From Rhinopomastus cyanomelas (taxonomy: Eukaryota > Chordata > Aves > Bucerotiformes > Rhinopomastidae): a stretch of 64,000 nt of DNA. The notes beneath the pieces were generated by a model. It made no database searches, was not told the origin of the DNA, and saw only the letters and a program-made list of their open reading frames with translations. This document shows positions 12,301 to 24,234 of the stretch, in pieces. The stretch lies in NCBI GenBank assembly GCA_013400115.1, contig VXBP01002343.1, positions 1 to 64,000 of the forward strand. The letters are read 5' to 3'. The translations under genes and the position numbers were made by a program. How positions within the stretch are numbered: position 1 is the stretch's first letter; every line of letters starts with the position of its first letter.

Positions 12301-15300
12301 AGTGTAGGCCACTATTCAAGCAGAGGAAGAATTTCCACATTGTACGACATTCGGGAGGCAGGACAGCCTGAGCAAAAGTGTGTGAGGGAGACCGGCCGAC
12401 AGCAAGAGGAGGAGGGGGAGGCACAAAGGAACAGAACTGCTTTCTTCAGCTCAAAATATCTTCAGTCTCTACTGATTCACAGAGATAACAAACACGCTAC
12501 TGCTGAGAAAGAAAGATGTCTCTCAAGCGCTGGAGTGTAAGACTCTTGTTCTCTGCAGAGCAGCATGTGGGGGAAGGAGTGTTCCCACGAAAAGTGTCTG
12601 CAAGCCAGAAAGCCTTGGGGGATCTGCCCAGAATTTTGATGCCCGTGCTATGTCCTCTGTCTCAGCTTCTCTTCCTGTGAAATGGATGTTTCCCCTTTTA
12701 TCTGAGGTGCCCTGAGGGTGGTGTGTTGGCAGTGCTGCAGAGCATCCCAGAGCGGCACCGTGTGCAGGGCGCTGGCAGCGTCCCCACTCTGTGTGGTGAG
12801 AAGGATGCTGATCACTTACAAGGGTCACCGTTCTCTGGCACAGGGTGCTGTGCAACTTAATTTACCTGGCTGGTCCCAAACCAACCCAAACACTTGTTCC
12901 AAGATTGTTTTCATAAATCTCTGAGAAAACATCCCACTCTTTCTCTTAGCCATGCCCTTCTCTGCTTGTCTGCAATCTATGCCCACCTCCGCTTACTGCC
13001 CTTTTGCCTCCTTAGGCATCTACGTGCAGATTGAGCCATTTGCAGAAGCACTCTGCAGGGACACTCACCACACAACGTCCTCATTATGTTCTACTTTCAT
13101 TTGGTGGGGCAGTGTTTTATGTTAACGTTGCCAGGTGCTCATGGTTAGGCACAGAGGTGACAGCTTTTGTCAGACAGGCTGCTCACACTGCTCCTGGTGC
13201 TGTTGTTTCACACTCCGTGCCAAGGTGAGTATTTGCTCTCTGCAGAATCAGGCTGTGCTGGGACAACATCAGCTCTCAGATACACCAGCACCTCTCTGGG
13301 GAGTAACTGTGTGTCTCAGTCTACATGCACCCCTAAGAGTGCAGCTTAAGCTGTTCTATCCCAATGACAAGTCCCACTCCTTGCAGTGGGGCTGCTGCTG
13401 CCTTCATGTTCATGAGCTGAGGCTGGGTCAGGGAGTTAGCTGCCTGCTTCGGCAATAACAACAGTTTATTCAGCTATCAGTGAAAACTAAGTGGAATGGC
13501 AGTAAAGCTGCCGTTTGCTTTGCAAACAGATACGGCTCATCAGTTGCCATGGATTAGCTGATGCAGTTACTTGTCAGTGCAGTTACCTGGTGCTGCCTCT
13601 GGAGCTGATGCAGGCTAAGGCAGCAGCGAGTGAGTCCTTGTCTTTGCAATAAGACAGCCTGAAGGAGCAGCAACAAAAGCAGTTTGCATCTCTCTTCTGA
13701 TACAAGGACTAACAATGTTTGAGTTAAAGCACAGAAACTTGAGCTGTGGGAGAGTGACAAACTACTTTGTGATCCCAACATCACAAATACTGGATAGCAA
13801 ACACTATAGCCCCATTTCTTGCTACATGACTTTATGGATAAACAGCATCTGTGAAGCACTGGGTGGAATTGCTGGCCTCTGAGGTTCTACCAGCCCAAAT
13901 AACGCTGTCTTTCTTTTCTTATCCACAGCATGCTTTATATTTGGGCTCCTGGCTTTCCTCGCCTTACCGCTGTCCATGACTTTTATAGGTAAGTGGGCTA
14001 CTAAAACAATCTAGAAATAGGAACTTCTCAGCACTGTGTGGCAGGCAGACACATCTGTCAAGAGCAAGTAACAGTGGTTGGGTGGAAAATGTTTCCAACT
14101 GTTTGACCCATGTGCTGGTACTTCGGCGTCAGACAGAATCCCAGCCCGTGCTGCGCGGTGAGAAGGAAGCAGTGCTTGAATTCTGACCTTATTTGTCTTG
14201 GACATCACTTCCATGTGTCTTACCTCCACACCAGGCTGTGTCTGTGGGAGGATTCTCAGAATCCGACACATGAGAAGATTTCCTTAATGAGGATCTCTCC
14301 GTATTAACTGCACTGCAAAAATCCTACAAGCGTGGGGATGGAAGGGAGGAAGATGCGATGTAGGCTGCTATTTCTCCACCTTTTTGAGAGTGAGACCTGG
14401 ATTTTGGCTGATCTGGCTCTGTATAACTCCCCGAAGGCCGGATTTGTGAGCCATGTATCAAGACTGAATATTTAAGAAAGAAAAGGAAGGTCCTTTGAGC
14501 TGCAGAGTTTTATACAATTTTAAAGTACATAAGGCTCTTCTTATCTGAAGTGTCACTTTTTCCTCGCCATTAATGTAGATTTTTAATTTATTTATTTTTA
14601 ACTGGGAATTTTCTAACATTTTTTATCCATCTGGGGCTTCCACACCTTTCACGTGGGTTGTGACACCCATCTGAGAAACGCTGGTAGAGAAACCAACCAC
14701 CTCTGCTTTCAGACAGGCTCAAGTGCCCCTGGCATCCCTGACAGATGTCTGACTTACCCTTGCTCAAGGAAATTCCACAGCTTCCCAAGGAGCCTATTTC
14801 AGCATTTTATTGCTCTCACAGACAAAATATTTTCCCCCATATCTAACCTAAATCTTCCCTATGGCAAATTAAACAGATTACAGCCTGTCCTACCCACCAT
14901 GGTCACAAAGACAGATTGGTTAGTGTCCTGCTCAGGAGAACCTTCGAACTGTTTGAAGGCTGCTATTAAAACCCCACTCCATCTTCCCTTTCTCTCCCCA
15001 GAGAGCTCAAAGCCTACTCCATTCATCCTGACCTTGCAGGTCACTGTTTCTGTAGCCCTTTTTTTTACTTCTCTGCCTCCCTCCTTTGGCCTCTGGCCAA
15101 CATAACTAAATTCTTTCCCTCAAAAAAAAAATAAAAAATAGATGGAAGCCAGGACTCCAGCTGAGTCCTGAGGAATGAGCAGCAGAGAATGACTAGTGCC
15201 TCTGTTTAACGTGCCAGGTTCCCGTAAACACACCTCAAACTGAAAGATGCCGCACCAACTCGTGGCTCCAATTTAGTGTGTGGCGCACTGTAAGCCCAGA

Positions 15301-18300
15301 TGGTTTTGGGCAGTGCTGCTCCCTATCAGACATCTCTCATTTTTAATTTGCACGTAAGTTTTCTCTTCTCAATGCAGTGTTCAGTTTTCAGTGTGGATGG
15401 TTCTTTTCCAGTGTAACCAAATCCACTTTGAATGTTAAGTCCTGTCCTCAAGAGCCCTTCCAATCATTTCAGATGGTTTTCCTTGGGAAGCTGTTCACCT
15501 TCTGCCTTGATATTCGTGAAGGATGGTGCAAATGAACTCTACTTGCAGATGCTGTGGGCAAGATACATCCCACCTTGATTTGGACTGTATGGACCCGTAG
15601 CCAAGCCAAGTGCTGGGTTTGGCCCTGCAGGCAGTTACAGCAAATGGGCATCTCTGACCATGAAAGTCCCAAACGCTCTTTTAGGTGTCTGCATTGCAAT
15701 GAGATGACTTTTAAGGGAGTGGGGACGTTCAGCCTGTTGGCATGGATAGTTGGCCAAACCCACCAAAAACGTGTTCATGTACTGATCACTGCCTCTTCCT
15801 TTATTTGGGACCTTCCAAGTACCAGTGATGACTGTGGTAGGACTCTGATTAGGATGTCCTAATTAGGGAGTTCTAATGAGGGATTAAGGAGCAATTAGGA
15901 AGTAGGGAAAGGGACTCAACAGTTACATCTCCACTCTTAGGCTCTTATGCTTATCCATGACTTAAAATTGCTATTTATCCCTTAAGAGGATTTTAGTTTT
16001 CCCCCAGGCAGAAGATGCCTGAGCTGTAGAGTAGGGATGTGAAAGTATGATTCAAAGCGTGGTGCAGCTTGCGTTCACGTTGACAGCCAGCCCTCTGGAA
16101 ATGAATCCAGGGCTGGAGTCTGACTGCTTGTAAACATAATTTCCTAGGAACATTTAATAATATCTTTAAGATGAGTGAGAAGCAGAAAGTGTACGGTAAG
16201 GTATTAGCCTGGAGCTCCGGGTATCTCCTGAATCAGATATTGAGCCCTTTTTTTCCCCATCTCACTGAAATTAAGAGATAATGTCACAGTAACACCATGT
16301 TGTCAGAGGATATTGCCTTCCTGCAGCTACGTCTCTGCAAATGTATTGCTTAGGAAAATGAAAAGCCAAGGAAAATGCACACATCCAAAAGCCTCCGACT
16401 TTCTGATAACGTTCCGCTGCCACGATCTCAGAGAATAACTTGCAGATGTGCCTCCAGTCATTCTGGCTCCTGCCTTCTGCAGAGGAAGACCATGAGATGT
16501 TTTCACATGTTAACACATTTATTGAAGCCCAGAGATTGATAATCAATAGCTTTAATAATAGATGCCCACTGGCATTATACACTTCCAAAATTCAGTGGTG
16601 GTGTCCCTCACAGGACTAGTTAAGATACACGAGAAGCCCTCAGCAAATTTTCCAAGCTACAGGCTTGTGACATCATTTAAGAAACCAATTTTTTAGCCAC
16701 TTTCTAATCTCTGCTACTAGTGATGATTCCTTTGTTTCACTAAACAGTCAAAAAATGAGAAGGGTTGTGGAAGGATCTCTCTCTTTTTTTGGTATTTTCT
16801 TCCTAGTTTCCGGGACAGTGAAGGATTGCTCCCAATAACACATTCTTGTACGTTGTCCAGGCTACCTTTATAACAGCCTTCTCCAGGGGTGGCTAAATTA
16901 CATTTGAAAGCTGATGACATCCGTTTTCTCAACAGACAGCCTACGTTTTTCCCTGCTCAAATTTAACCCAGTGTTACTGCTCATGCTCATATCTACCCCA
17001 AGCAATTTATCAGCTCTCAAGTGCTCCCAATAGTTGCCTGAAGCCTAATTCTCATAGTCTGTAGCTTTACATGGGAGCCAGTCTTTGCTGTTAAATGTTT
17101 GTTCCTTGCATTCCAGGCCACCTTGCATTCCTGTAAGGTTTCTCTAATATGCTGATATGTTTTCTGGCCAAATAGTGCCCAGAAGCAATGATTTTAGAGA
17201 AGTCCTCTGTAGCACCTAGATCCTAGTGTAAAGTCCAGGGCTTGAATGAAGCCCACGCTAAGTGATGATAGTTGCAGTCACTTGCAAGGAACAACTGAAA
17301 ATGGCCTGGCATGTTGTCCTCCACCTTCTGTTAGAAGAGAAGTTGGGCAGTGGGCACCAGACACCAGATCAGCCTTGCTGTACAGAAGTCCTTCTTTACT
17401 ATGGGATGCTCTTCAGCCATTTTCAGCTACCTGGGGAAAGCAAAGCAGCTAAATGAGAACAGTGCTGTATTGACTTTCACTCATTCTGAACCCCCAACTC
17501 ATGATGTTACGAGGACACTCGGTTAATAATGATCCTTTGTGGGAAAAGCCACTATGCTGCCCAGGACAGCATCCTCAGAGAAGCTCATATCCTGGCCACT
17601 CCTAAGTGCTCTTTCCACTTGGCTGGACTTTGTGTCCTGGGTCCCACAGCAGTGCTGTTCTGTGGTAGCCAAAAGGTAAAATGTGCAAGTACCTCTGCTT
17701 CCCCAAACCTGCTGTCCCTTTTTTCCCTTTGAACACTGTGCAAGCTCTTGGACATCCTTGCTGTGTCTGATCTTGCAAAGGTTGCTGTTCTACTCGTTTG
17801 GACTCATGGACTGGTCTGTGACATTGTCAGGCTCAACTGCTGTTCATTCTAAATGACAGACCGCTCCAGCTTGCAGGGACCATTGCACCAGAAGCAGAGC
17901 TTTGGTGTCTTATGGTCTGTCTATCCCATCATTAACAGTCAAAGGAAAACATAGCTGCTGCTCATGGTGAAGAAGAGCTAGGACTGACACTCCACTAGCT
18001 TTGCAGTTCCCAAATAAATCAGGCATTTGCTGTGTGCGAGTTGATTGGCACATGATGTACATGCCTAGATGTCACTCTAACAAATCAGTGCCCATCTGTC
18101 AGCAGCAGGTCCATATTTCCTAGTCACCCATACTGCTGTGTGTTTTAAGTTACCACTCTATTACCCACCTTTGACCCCTTCTTTTGCTGTCATATCTGCC
18201 TGCTCCTCTGGAGAACCACTGCCTGTCATTCAAAGCCTCCCCAAGTCTGACTGCTGTCATGTCACATCTACGAGAGGAGTCCATAATAGATTTGTCTGAG

Positions 18301-21300
18301 AATCAAAACCATGGCTCCATGAAACAAAAATTGGCAGGTTTTCTTGATTTAGTTTCTTTTTTTGGCCTCCAATCAAAATCTCAGCAACACATTGGAAATA
18401 GCAATTGCCTGGGTTCCTGAACTGAGACACATTCCCCGGGATCCCTAGCCAGCTGCTTTTGTGGCAGGTTGTTAGAGGGCCAAGGACTTCTGGAAGGCCT
18501 TGCAGCTGCTCTCTGAAAATGACATAATTTGTGATCATGTCCCCTGCTGCCCGCCCCTGCAAAGTTTGGAATCTGAGTGACTTCTGATGTTGCCTAGTGG
18601 CAAAGTGGACAAACATTTACAGCCCTGCAACAGGGGACAGCCCTCCTCAGTCAGGGGAAGGCTGGTACTAACTACCTGTAGAAGACTCCACTACAGCCTG
18701 TGCATGCAGGAGATGACAGAACACTGCCCCGTGACTAACACAGGGTTTACAGCAAGGAACCACGACCCAGAACACGGGTATTGCGCTATGCAAAGAGCAC
18801 AGCAGAGGTTCAGGACATCAGCAATGTTCTGGACCAGCAGTAGCCATGGATTTGCTTCAGTGGCAAGCTGACGCAAATTACAGTTACAGAAGATGGCGAA
18901 GAAACCACCCCACCCTACGAGCACTTCTTTCCTGACCTCTTCTGTTCAGTGTAGTCCTGAACACGGAGGAAAGACGTTCCACCTGAGAGGTGTTTGGCAC
19001 GAAGGCCAGCACACTGCTTTCAGTATCCTGTGTCTAGAAAACCCCAGTTACTCAGAGAAAAATTTTCTTTGAGAAGAACTTATACAACAAGAAGAAATAA
19101 CAAAATCCTTTTTGTCCTCTACAACCGATCAGTAGAAACATGGGATCAATAACAATAAAATAATAGTGTGAGGAACAGGATGAAACTTACTGAAGGTGCC
19201 ACTGGGTAATAGACTTGGGCAGAAGATTCCTCTCAGCTAACTTAAGATATCTGCAGCTGGCTGTAGATTCCTTGAGTAGCAATGAAGAGAAAGAGGCACT
19301 TCTGGGACCAGCTTATCTGACCTGTTTTCAAAGTCTGTCTTAAAATGAGACCAACTGAATTTTACAAGTGTCTACTTCTCCTTGTTGACTATAAAGACAG
19401 TCTAGGAAACTAGTTCAGACATGGAGGGCTGCACTGCAGACATCTATATTTGGACAGATGAGTCTCACTGCCACAGACCTGTACCACAAACTTCTGTGTC
19501 TGTTGCCAGCAACACCCTTATACTGCCATACACTCCTTTCCCTAAAACACACCCAGCTTTCTCCTTCTAGCAGTAGATTTGAGGGTTGCCAGGATTCCCA
19601 GCTCCATAACAACCAATACTTTAGCCTCCAGCAACCCAAACAGCCTGGAAACTTGATCTTCTGTGGTTCCCTATAAGCTACCTGGGAAGCTAAAATTGTT
19701 CCAGGTGCTCCCATGGGTGCTGGCTCCAAAGCTTTGAGGTATCTGACTTGGCAACATGCCACACACGGGAGCTGGTGAAGAGGAGAGGCCTGGGAAAAGC
19801 TTGTGAGAATTCCTTCTTTTGGCTAATGGACTAGGTTTTCCATGAATTTTCTGCTGCTGGTGGAGCTTTCCTGCACAGCTCAGTCAGTCATACAAAGACA
19901 CAGTGCCTGAAGACCATGACCTGGATACGTGGCTCCAACCAGAAGCACCAGAACAGCCAGGAATGCTGTCTGTGGTCCTCACTTCCTTCCCCTGCTTTTT
20001 GCTTGCTCAGTCCCACAGCGGGAGACACAACCCCACGGTGGGAGATACAGACCACCATCCTCCATTTCAACAGACACTGGACACGAGGCTGGGGTCTAGG
20101 TGCTACACTTCACTTACAGCACCCTTAGTTTTCACTGTACGTACAGCTCGTTGCTCTATTTGATCACTTGAGATAACGACGTTGTTTTTTGCCTTTCAGG
20201 AATGAAGTTTTTGGAAGATTGCCCAGTGCAGCCACTAATTCCATTATATCTGTTGGTGGGTGGCGTGATTGGCAGCTTAAAGGTAATGTGCCTTCTGTGT
20301 GTGAAAAACACTTTGTGAGACTAGACTTGTGTTGTTGGCTAAGGCATGCTGATGGCTGCAGACAGCGATGTGCACGCAGCCACAAAGAGGACTATCAGGA
20401 TTGGACTGTGCTTGTTCCAGCACCTCCACTGACAGGTACTGACAAGCAAGACATGAAAGAGTTCAGCTCTCCCCATTGTCCCACACGTTGTGGTGGGTGG
20501 CTTTCTCCTGCATCACAGCAATTGCATCCAAGCCCTGCCAGAACTTTCTCCTTTGCTTTCAGATACAGAGTTGGACAGAAAGCAAAGTTACTCTCCTAGC
20601 TTTGGGAATGCTATAAAACCACTGGTGTCTGCTTATAGTCCTTCACAAAACCTGGTCAGAAGCAATGACCACACACAGCATGGCTTCCTCCAAAATAACT
20701 ATATCCTTGTGTCACAACAGGGATTATTAATCTAGGCACTGCACTTTCTAACCACAGCTACCTGTCTTCAAGTGGGCTGTGCTTTTCTATGTCTTTTGAG
20801 AACATGGTTTAGCGATGGGCTTGGTAAAGTCATGTCAATGGTCGGACTCAATGCTCTTGAAGATATCTTCCAACATAAACTGTGCTGTTGTTCTATGATT
20901 TTATGACCTTCACTAACCCAGAGCCTGGCTGCTTGACAAGTAGAGAGAACCCAGTATCCATGTTACACCCCAGTCACTCTGAAGTCACATAGTAAGAGTC
21001 CTTTTGCAGACTGTTGGCTGCCTGCTAGTAGGAATGAAAGGGCTTTCCACAACAGACTGCACATTTACTTTAACCCTTATCAGCAGGATTAAGCAAGACT
21101 GGGTTTTGCTGCCCCAGTGATGTTCCTGCCAAAGAAAGGGAAAGGAGCAGAACCGAAGGAGAAGCTTTGTAACCACACCACTGGGGCGTGAAGAACAGTC
21201 AGTGCTGCTGCTAGAGGGAGCATCTGCACCAGCAGCACTGGCTGTCCTGCATAGCTAACAGGGACAGCAGCAAGCTGGCACACAGCCTGCCTTCTCAGGG

Positions 21301-24218
21301 TCCTGGCACCAGCAGAACAGACAGCCAACAAGTTATGGCCTAACCTTTCAGTACAGGCAACCTGCCCCTTGCAAGGGAACCTGCTAGTCTCCCCCTTGAC
21401 AGCACTGCACATTGCTGCCAGCACATGCTGCAGACGGGACCCTGCTACATTCTCCTCTGACAATGTTTCTGGCTTCTCTTTGCCAGGATCGAAACAGGGA
21501 AAGAGTGTTCCTCTGCAGGTCTTTGCATCCCCTGTGCTCTTTCACTACAGTGGCTTGGCTACCACAAACGGAGCCACAGTGCGTCACTGGGATGTGAATC
21601 ATACCCCTGAGGACCTTTGGTCAGTAAATAAGTGAATGGAGAAGAACAAGAAAGTGCTTGATCTTGTTACAAGGATTTTTCTGTGTTATGAGTTCAGCCA
21701 CAAATTCAGCTTAGTCATTTGATCACACCAGTGGACTTGTCTGTAGAATCAAAGGTTCATTTAACAGTAGTTTAGAAAAGACTAGAGAAGACTTGAAAGG
21801 AAATATCAATGCTGATTACTTGAGGCTCTCTTTAGAAATGTCATCTCTTTCTTAGCTATATTGGTTTTAAAGTCACTTTTTCTCACCCTAAATAAGACGG
21901 TGGGTGGGTTAGTTAATGTTCCCATTGATATCAAATAATGGCTTGGATTTGGCTTCAGCTGACACAGGGCTGCCTGTTTTGCAGTCTGGCAATACATTTG
22001 GTCAGAATTTGATTGGCCCAGCTCATGCATCTTCCCAGAGAGATCTGCAGCCAAATTGTTCATCAAGCTGCATCAACTTCCCTGAGCAGTTGCTTGACCT
22101 CTAAGAGTTAAAAGGTCAGGAGAAGAGTATAGGATGGAGTCTGAGTGAACAATGCCCTGTGATATAATTTTATGGCAAGTCATTCTGGTCCTGATGAAGC
22201 TTGAATACAGGCAGCTGCCTGTATGACGTGTTCAAAGCTAATGAATTGCATAGAGCTTTAGGTTGAGACACAGGTCTGTTCCCACATGGAAACCTCAAAC
22301 CCACTGGCCAGGGAGGTTTATCGCTCCTGTGTGTCACTGAGCCTACCTAAACTGTTCAGCTAAGAAGATGCTCTGCTGCTTTGAAGGAGCCTACCAGTTT
22401 GGGTGTTCAACCTGATGTGAGACATCCAGTGCAACATCATTTGTTTGCCTCTGCTGGTGCTGGGCCTTCATTTCTCACAAACTGGTACTGACATCTTGGC
22501 TAGAAAGACAGCTAGTTCTGTGAACAAATATTGAATAACTTACACATAACTGAATAGTTTCACAGGAAAGAGAAAGAGAATCCTCTTCCTAGGATGTCCC
22601 ATACCCTTGACAAGCCTTACCTCTAGCAAATGAAGCACGTGGACTAAGATCTGAACCGGACAGGACACGTACCCAGATGGCCAGTGTGCTCACCATTAAT
22701 CAATGACACAGGGAGAATGAACACTGTTAAAATGAAGGCTGCTCTTTTCCCTCATTTGAAGCAAAAAATGAGCACAAAATATAACTCTGGGATAGAGAAC
22801 ATGACTGAGGATCCCTGCTTGGACAGTATGCCCCTCCACACAGCCACCTGTAAATCCACATCTTTTACCTTTCCCTCTGAATTTCATCCCTGGTTGACTG
22901 AGGCAGCTGTCTGCTCAGCTGGTTTCTTAGGTCCCTTTCCCAAAGACACAATCTCCTGGGCAAAGGCTTTCACAGGATCCTGAATACTCACAAGTTACAA
23001 CAGCCATGAGGACTGGGCTGAGAGTTTCAGGCATAGCAGGGGTAACACAGGTTTCACAGTGTTTGGCCCAAATACTTGCTGAACCCTCCATATTCCTACC
23101 CTACAAATCTACTATGGTTAAGAAAATCATTTAAAGGACTTAAATATTGAAAGCTTCTCTGCATCACACTCAACCTACCTGCACACTTTGTATTGCCAAG
23201 ACTAAACTAGAAATGCTTTGGAGCATTGCTAATGAGTCCTGCTGCATTTCCCTGTAGACCAGACCTTCCTAAGCTCGTGGTATCATGGTAGCCCACCTAT
23301 TTCTCTGCTGGCTCTGACTAAGAAGAAAGAATGGAGCCATCTGAGAAGATGACTCTTAATTGAAGAATACTTGACAGAATCATACCAAGTATCAAGGAGC
23401 AATTTATTCAGGGTTTAGGTCAAAGTCTAGATCCTTCATAATTTTATATGACCTGAACCAGCATGGAAAATATTATTAGGAGAGACAAATCCACCCACTA
23501 CCAGGCAGGAACTACTCTACTTATGTCATTTACCAGTTACTTTAATCTGTTCTTAAAAGCCTCCAGCGTGGGAGCTGCTGCCATCTCCCTACACAATCTG
23601 TTCCCATGCCTTTCCATCCTCACCACTGGCAAGTTTTTCCAGTGTCTGGCCTACATCTCACTGGTGAACAAACTGTACAGAAAAAACCACATTCTTTCCC
23701 AGCAGGGTCTGCCTCATTTGTGGCTCCTCAGCTTTCTCTTACATGATTTTCCCACATCCAATTTTGATTTGGCCCAAAGGCTGGCAGGGGCTAGAAGGTG
23801 CTCAGACCTTCCACAGCCAATTGACTTATTCCCTTCTCCCCCCTCATGCCTCCAGGTAACTCTCCTGCTGTACGACTCAACCAGGATGAGGCAGCTGCTT
23901 TCCAAGTCTGTTGTGATTGATGATGACGATGACGATGAATATCCCTGGAGGCAGAATGCTTACAAGTACTACATCCATCTGATGCTCAGCCTTTTCCTCT
24001 TTCTCTGGTTCCTTCTTGGGAACTACTGGGTTTTTTCTGTGTACCTGCCAAATTTCCTCCCGCCCTTCCATCAGCCTCAAGACTACTGTGACAAAACCCT
24101 GTACATTTTTGCTGTTGGTGTTCTCATCATTAGCCACACTGTTCTCTTTCTCCTCATCTTCTGTAGCTGCTGCATATATTGTTTTTCCAGGCAAAGATAC
24201 TCTTCTGACGAAGACTAA
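6289..24218 (+). CDS. TMEM272: TMEM272, four-pass transmembrane protein (complete coding span, 4 exons)
   Basis: Joining 6289-6346, 13929-13988, 20200-20282 and 23856-24218 gives 564 nt: 187 residues and a TAA stop. Every junction has AG acceptor and GT donor bases, and the phases agree (1, 1, 0). Four hydrophobic segments are visible at about residues 21-40, 52-73, 105-127 and 149-174. A conserved-looking DCPVQPLIPLYLLVGG block enters segment 2. The loop between segments 2 and 3 has six consecutive Asp (89-94), and the tail ends in SSDED. Cys 170, 172, 173 and 176 at the end of segment 4 could be lipidated. The name rests on my recall of the TMEM272 family and on DHRS12 being the next gene, as in mammals. 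Molecular function is not established; a plasma or internal membrane location is inferred. With a cytosolic N terminus, the Asp run and the tail would both be cytosolic. No frameshift or internal stop was seen. Confidence 0.85.
10285..10405 (-). repeat. Short CR1 3' end, antisense
   Basis: Several inverted octamers (AGAATCAT, GGATCATAG) are followed by GGGACTGGAAGGGACCTCA and the usual ATCATCTAGTC. Only the last 120 bp of the element inserted. Confidence 0.85.
11134..11456. repeat. Long imperfect (TG)n tract
   Basis: About 320 bp of alternating purine-pyrimidine sequence, mainly GT with interspersed CATG, CACG and a GCGCGAGCGCACGT stretch near 11159. Apparent ORFs of Cys-Val or His-Thr repeats are by-products. 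It lies in TMEM272 intron 2. Confidence 0.95.
13929..13988 (+). CDS. TMEM272: TMEM272 coding exon 2 (first membrane span)
   Basis: The acceptor is TATCCACAG and the donor GTAAGTG. The 60-nt exon encodes almost exactly one hydrophobic helix, residues 20-39 (ACFIFGLLAFLALPL...). Both boundaries are phase 1, so skipping it would keep the frame but delete membrane span 1. Confidence 0.85.
13989..20199 (+). other. TMEM272: TMEM272 intron 3 (after coding exon 2)
   Basis: A 6.2-kb intron with the ancient LINE remnant at 14700-15110, an A-rich run at 15122 and the TAAT-motif cluster near 15845. The rest shows no recognised repeat or exon. Confidence 0.7.
14700..15110 (-). repeat. Ancient CR1/L3-like LINE remnant, antisense
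   Basis: Old degraded sequence with the order expected of an ancient amniote CR1/L3 3' end: CATATCTAACCTAAATCTTCC, then GCAAATTAAACAGATTACAG, then TTTGAAGGCTGCTATTAA. A 150-residue ORF across it is not a gene. Confidence 0.5.
20200..20282 (+). CDS. TMEM272: TMEM272 coding exon 3 (second membrane span)
   Basis: The acceptor is GCCTTTCAG and the donor GTAATG. The exon encodes residues 40-67, including GMKFLEDCPVQPLIPLY and most of span 2 (LLVGGVIGSLK). Cys47 lies in the short loop between spans 1 and 2, and Cys145 in the loop before span 4. If both loops face the same side, a disulfide is possible (inference). Confidence 0.85.
20795..20910 (+). repeat. CR1 3' end
   Basis: It contains GGTCGGACTCAATG and ends GTTCTATGATTTTATGA. 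It is older than the young subfamily seen further right and lies in TMEM272 intron 3, about 0.5 kb past coding exon 3. Confidence 0.7.
23520..23710 (-). repeat. Old CR1-like fragment, antisense
   Basis: Diverged sequence of the CR1 type (AAAAGCCTCCAGCGTGGGAG, AATCTGTTCCCATGCCTTTC, AAGTTTTTCCAGTGTCTGG). It ends about 150 bp before TMEM272 coding exon 4. Confidence 0.5.
23856..24218 (+). CDS. TMEM272: TMEM272 coding exon 4 (spans 3-4, stop)
   Basis: The acceptor is CATGCCTCCAG and the reading frame is phase 0. It encodes residues 68-187: the end of span 2, an acidic loop with six Asp, span 3 (YIHLMLSLFLFLWFLLG), a loop rich in Pro, Tyr and Phe, span 4 (IFAVGVLIISHTVLFLLIF), a CSCCIYC cluster, and a short tail RQRYSSDED before TAA. 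The reading frame happens to stay open upstream of the acceptor back to an ATG at 23463. The splice site and protein family support 23856 as the true exon start. Confidence 0.88.
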   Translation, partial: VTLLLYDSTRMRQLLSKSVVIDDDDDDEYPWRQNAYKYYIHLMLSLFLFLWFLLGNYWVFSVYLPNFLPPFHQPQDYCDKTLYIFAVGVLIISHTVLFLLIFCSCCIYCFSRQRYSSDED

Positions 24219-24228
24219 ATGCCAGGTC

Positions 24229-24234
24229 AATAAA
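24229..24234 (+). promoter_or_regulatory. AATAAA polyadenylation hexamer just after the TMEM272 stop
   Basis: A canonical AATAAA starts 11 nt after the stop codon, with a GT-rich stretch (GGTGTTTGGG) following. Use of this site would give an unusually short 3' UTR. An ATTAAA at 24728-24733, followed by TGTCTGTGTC, is an alternative giving about 0.5 kb of 3' UTR. I cannot say which is used. Confidence 0.3.

Larger units (their letters stand above)
6347..13928 (+). other. TMEM272: TMEM272 intron 2 (after coding exon 1)
   Basis: A 7.6-kb intron. It holds the TG tract, one short antisense CR1 and two A-rich runs interrupted by a single T (7811 and 9840). I saw no coding exon in the remaining sequence. 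Confidence 0.7.
20283..23855 (+). other. TMEM272: TMEM272 intron 4 (after coding exon 3)
   Basis: A 3.6-kb intron with an older CR1 tail at 20795-20910 and an antisense CR1-like piece at 23520-23710. Nothing else was recognised. Confidence 0.7.

Noticed and set aside
14653..15105. 150-residue ORF on the plus strand
   Set aside because: It lies across an antisense ancient LINE remnant within an intron and has no domain similarity.
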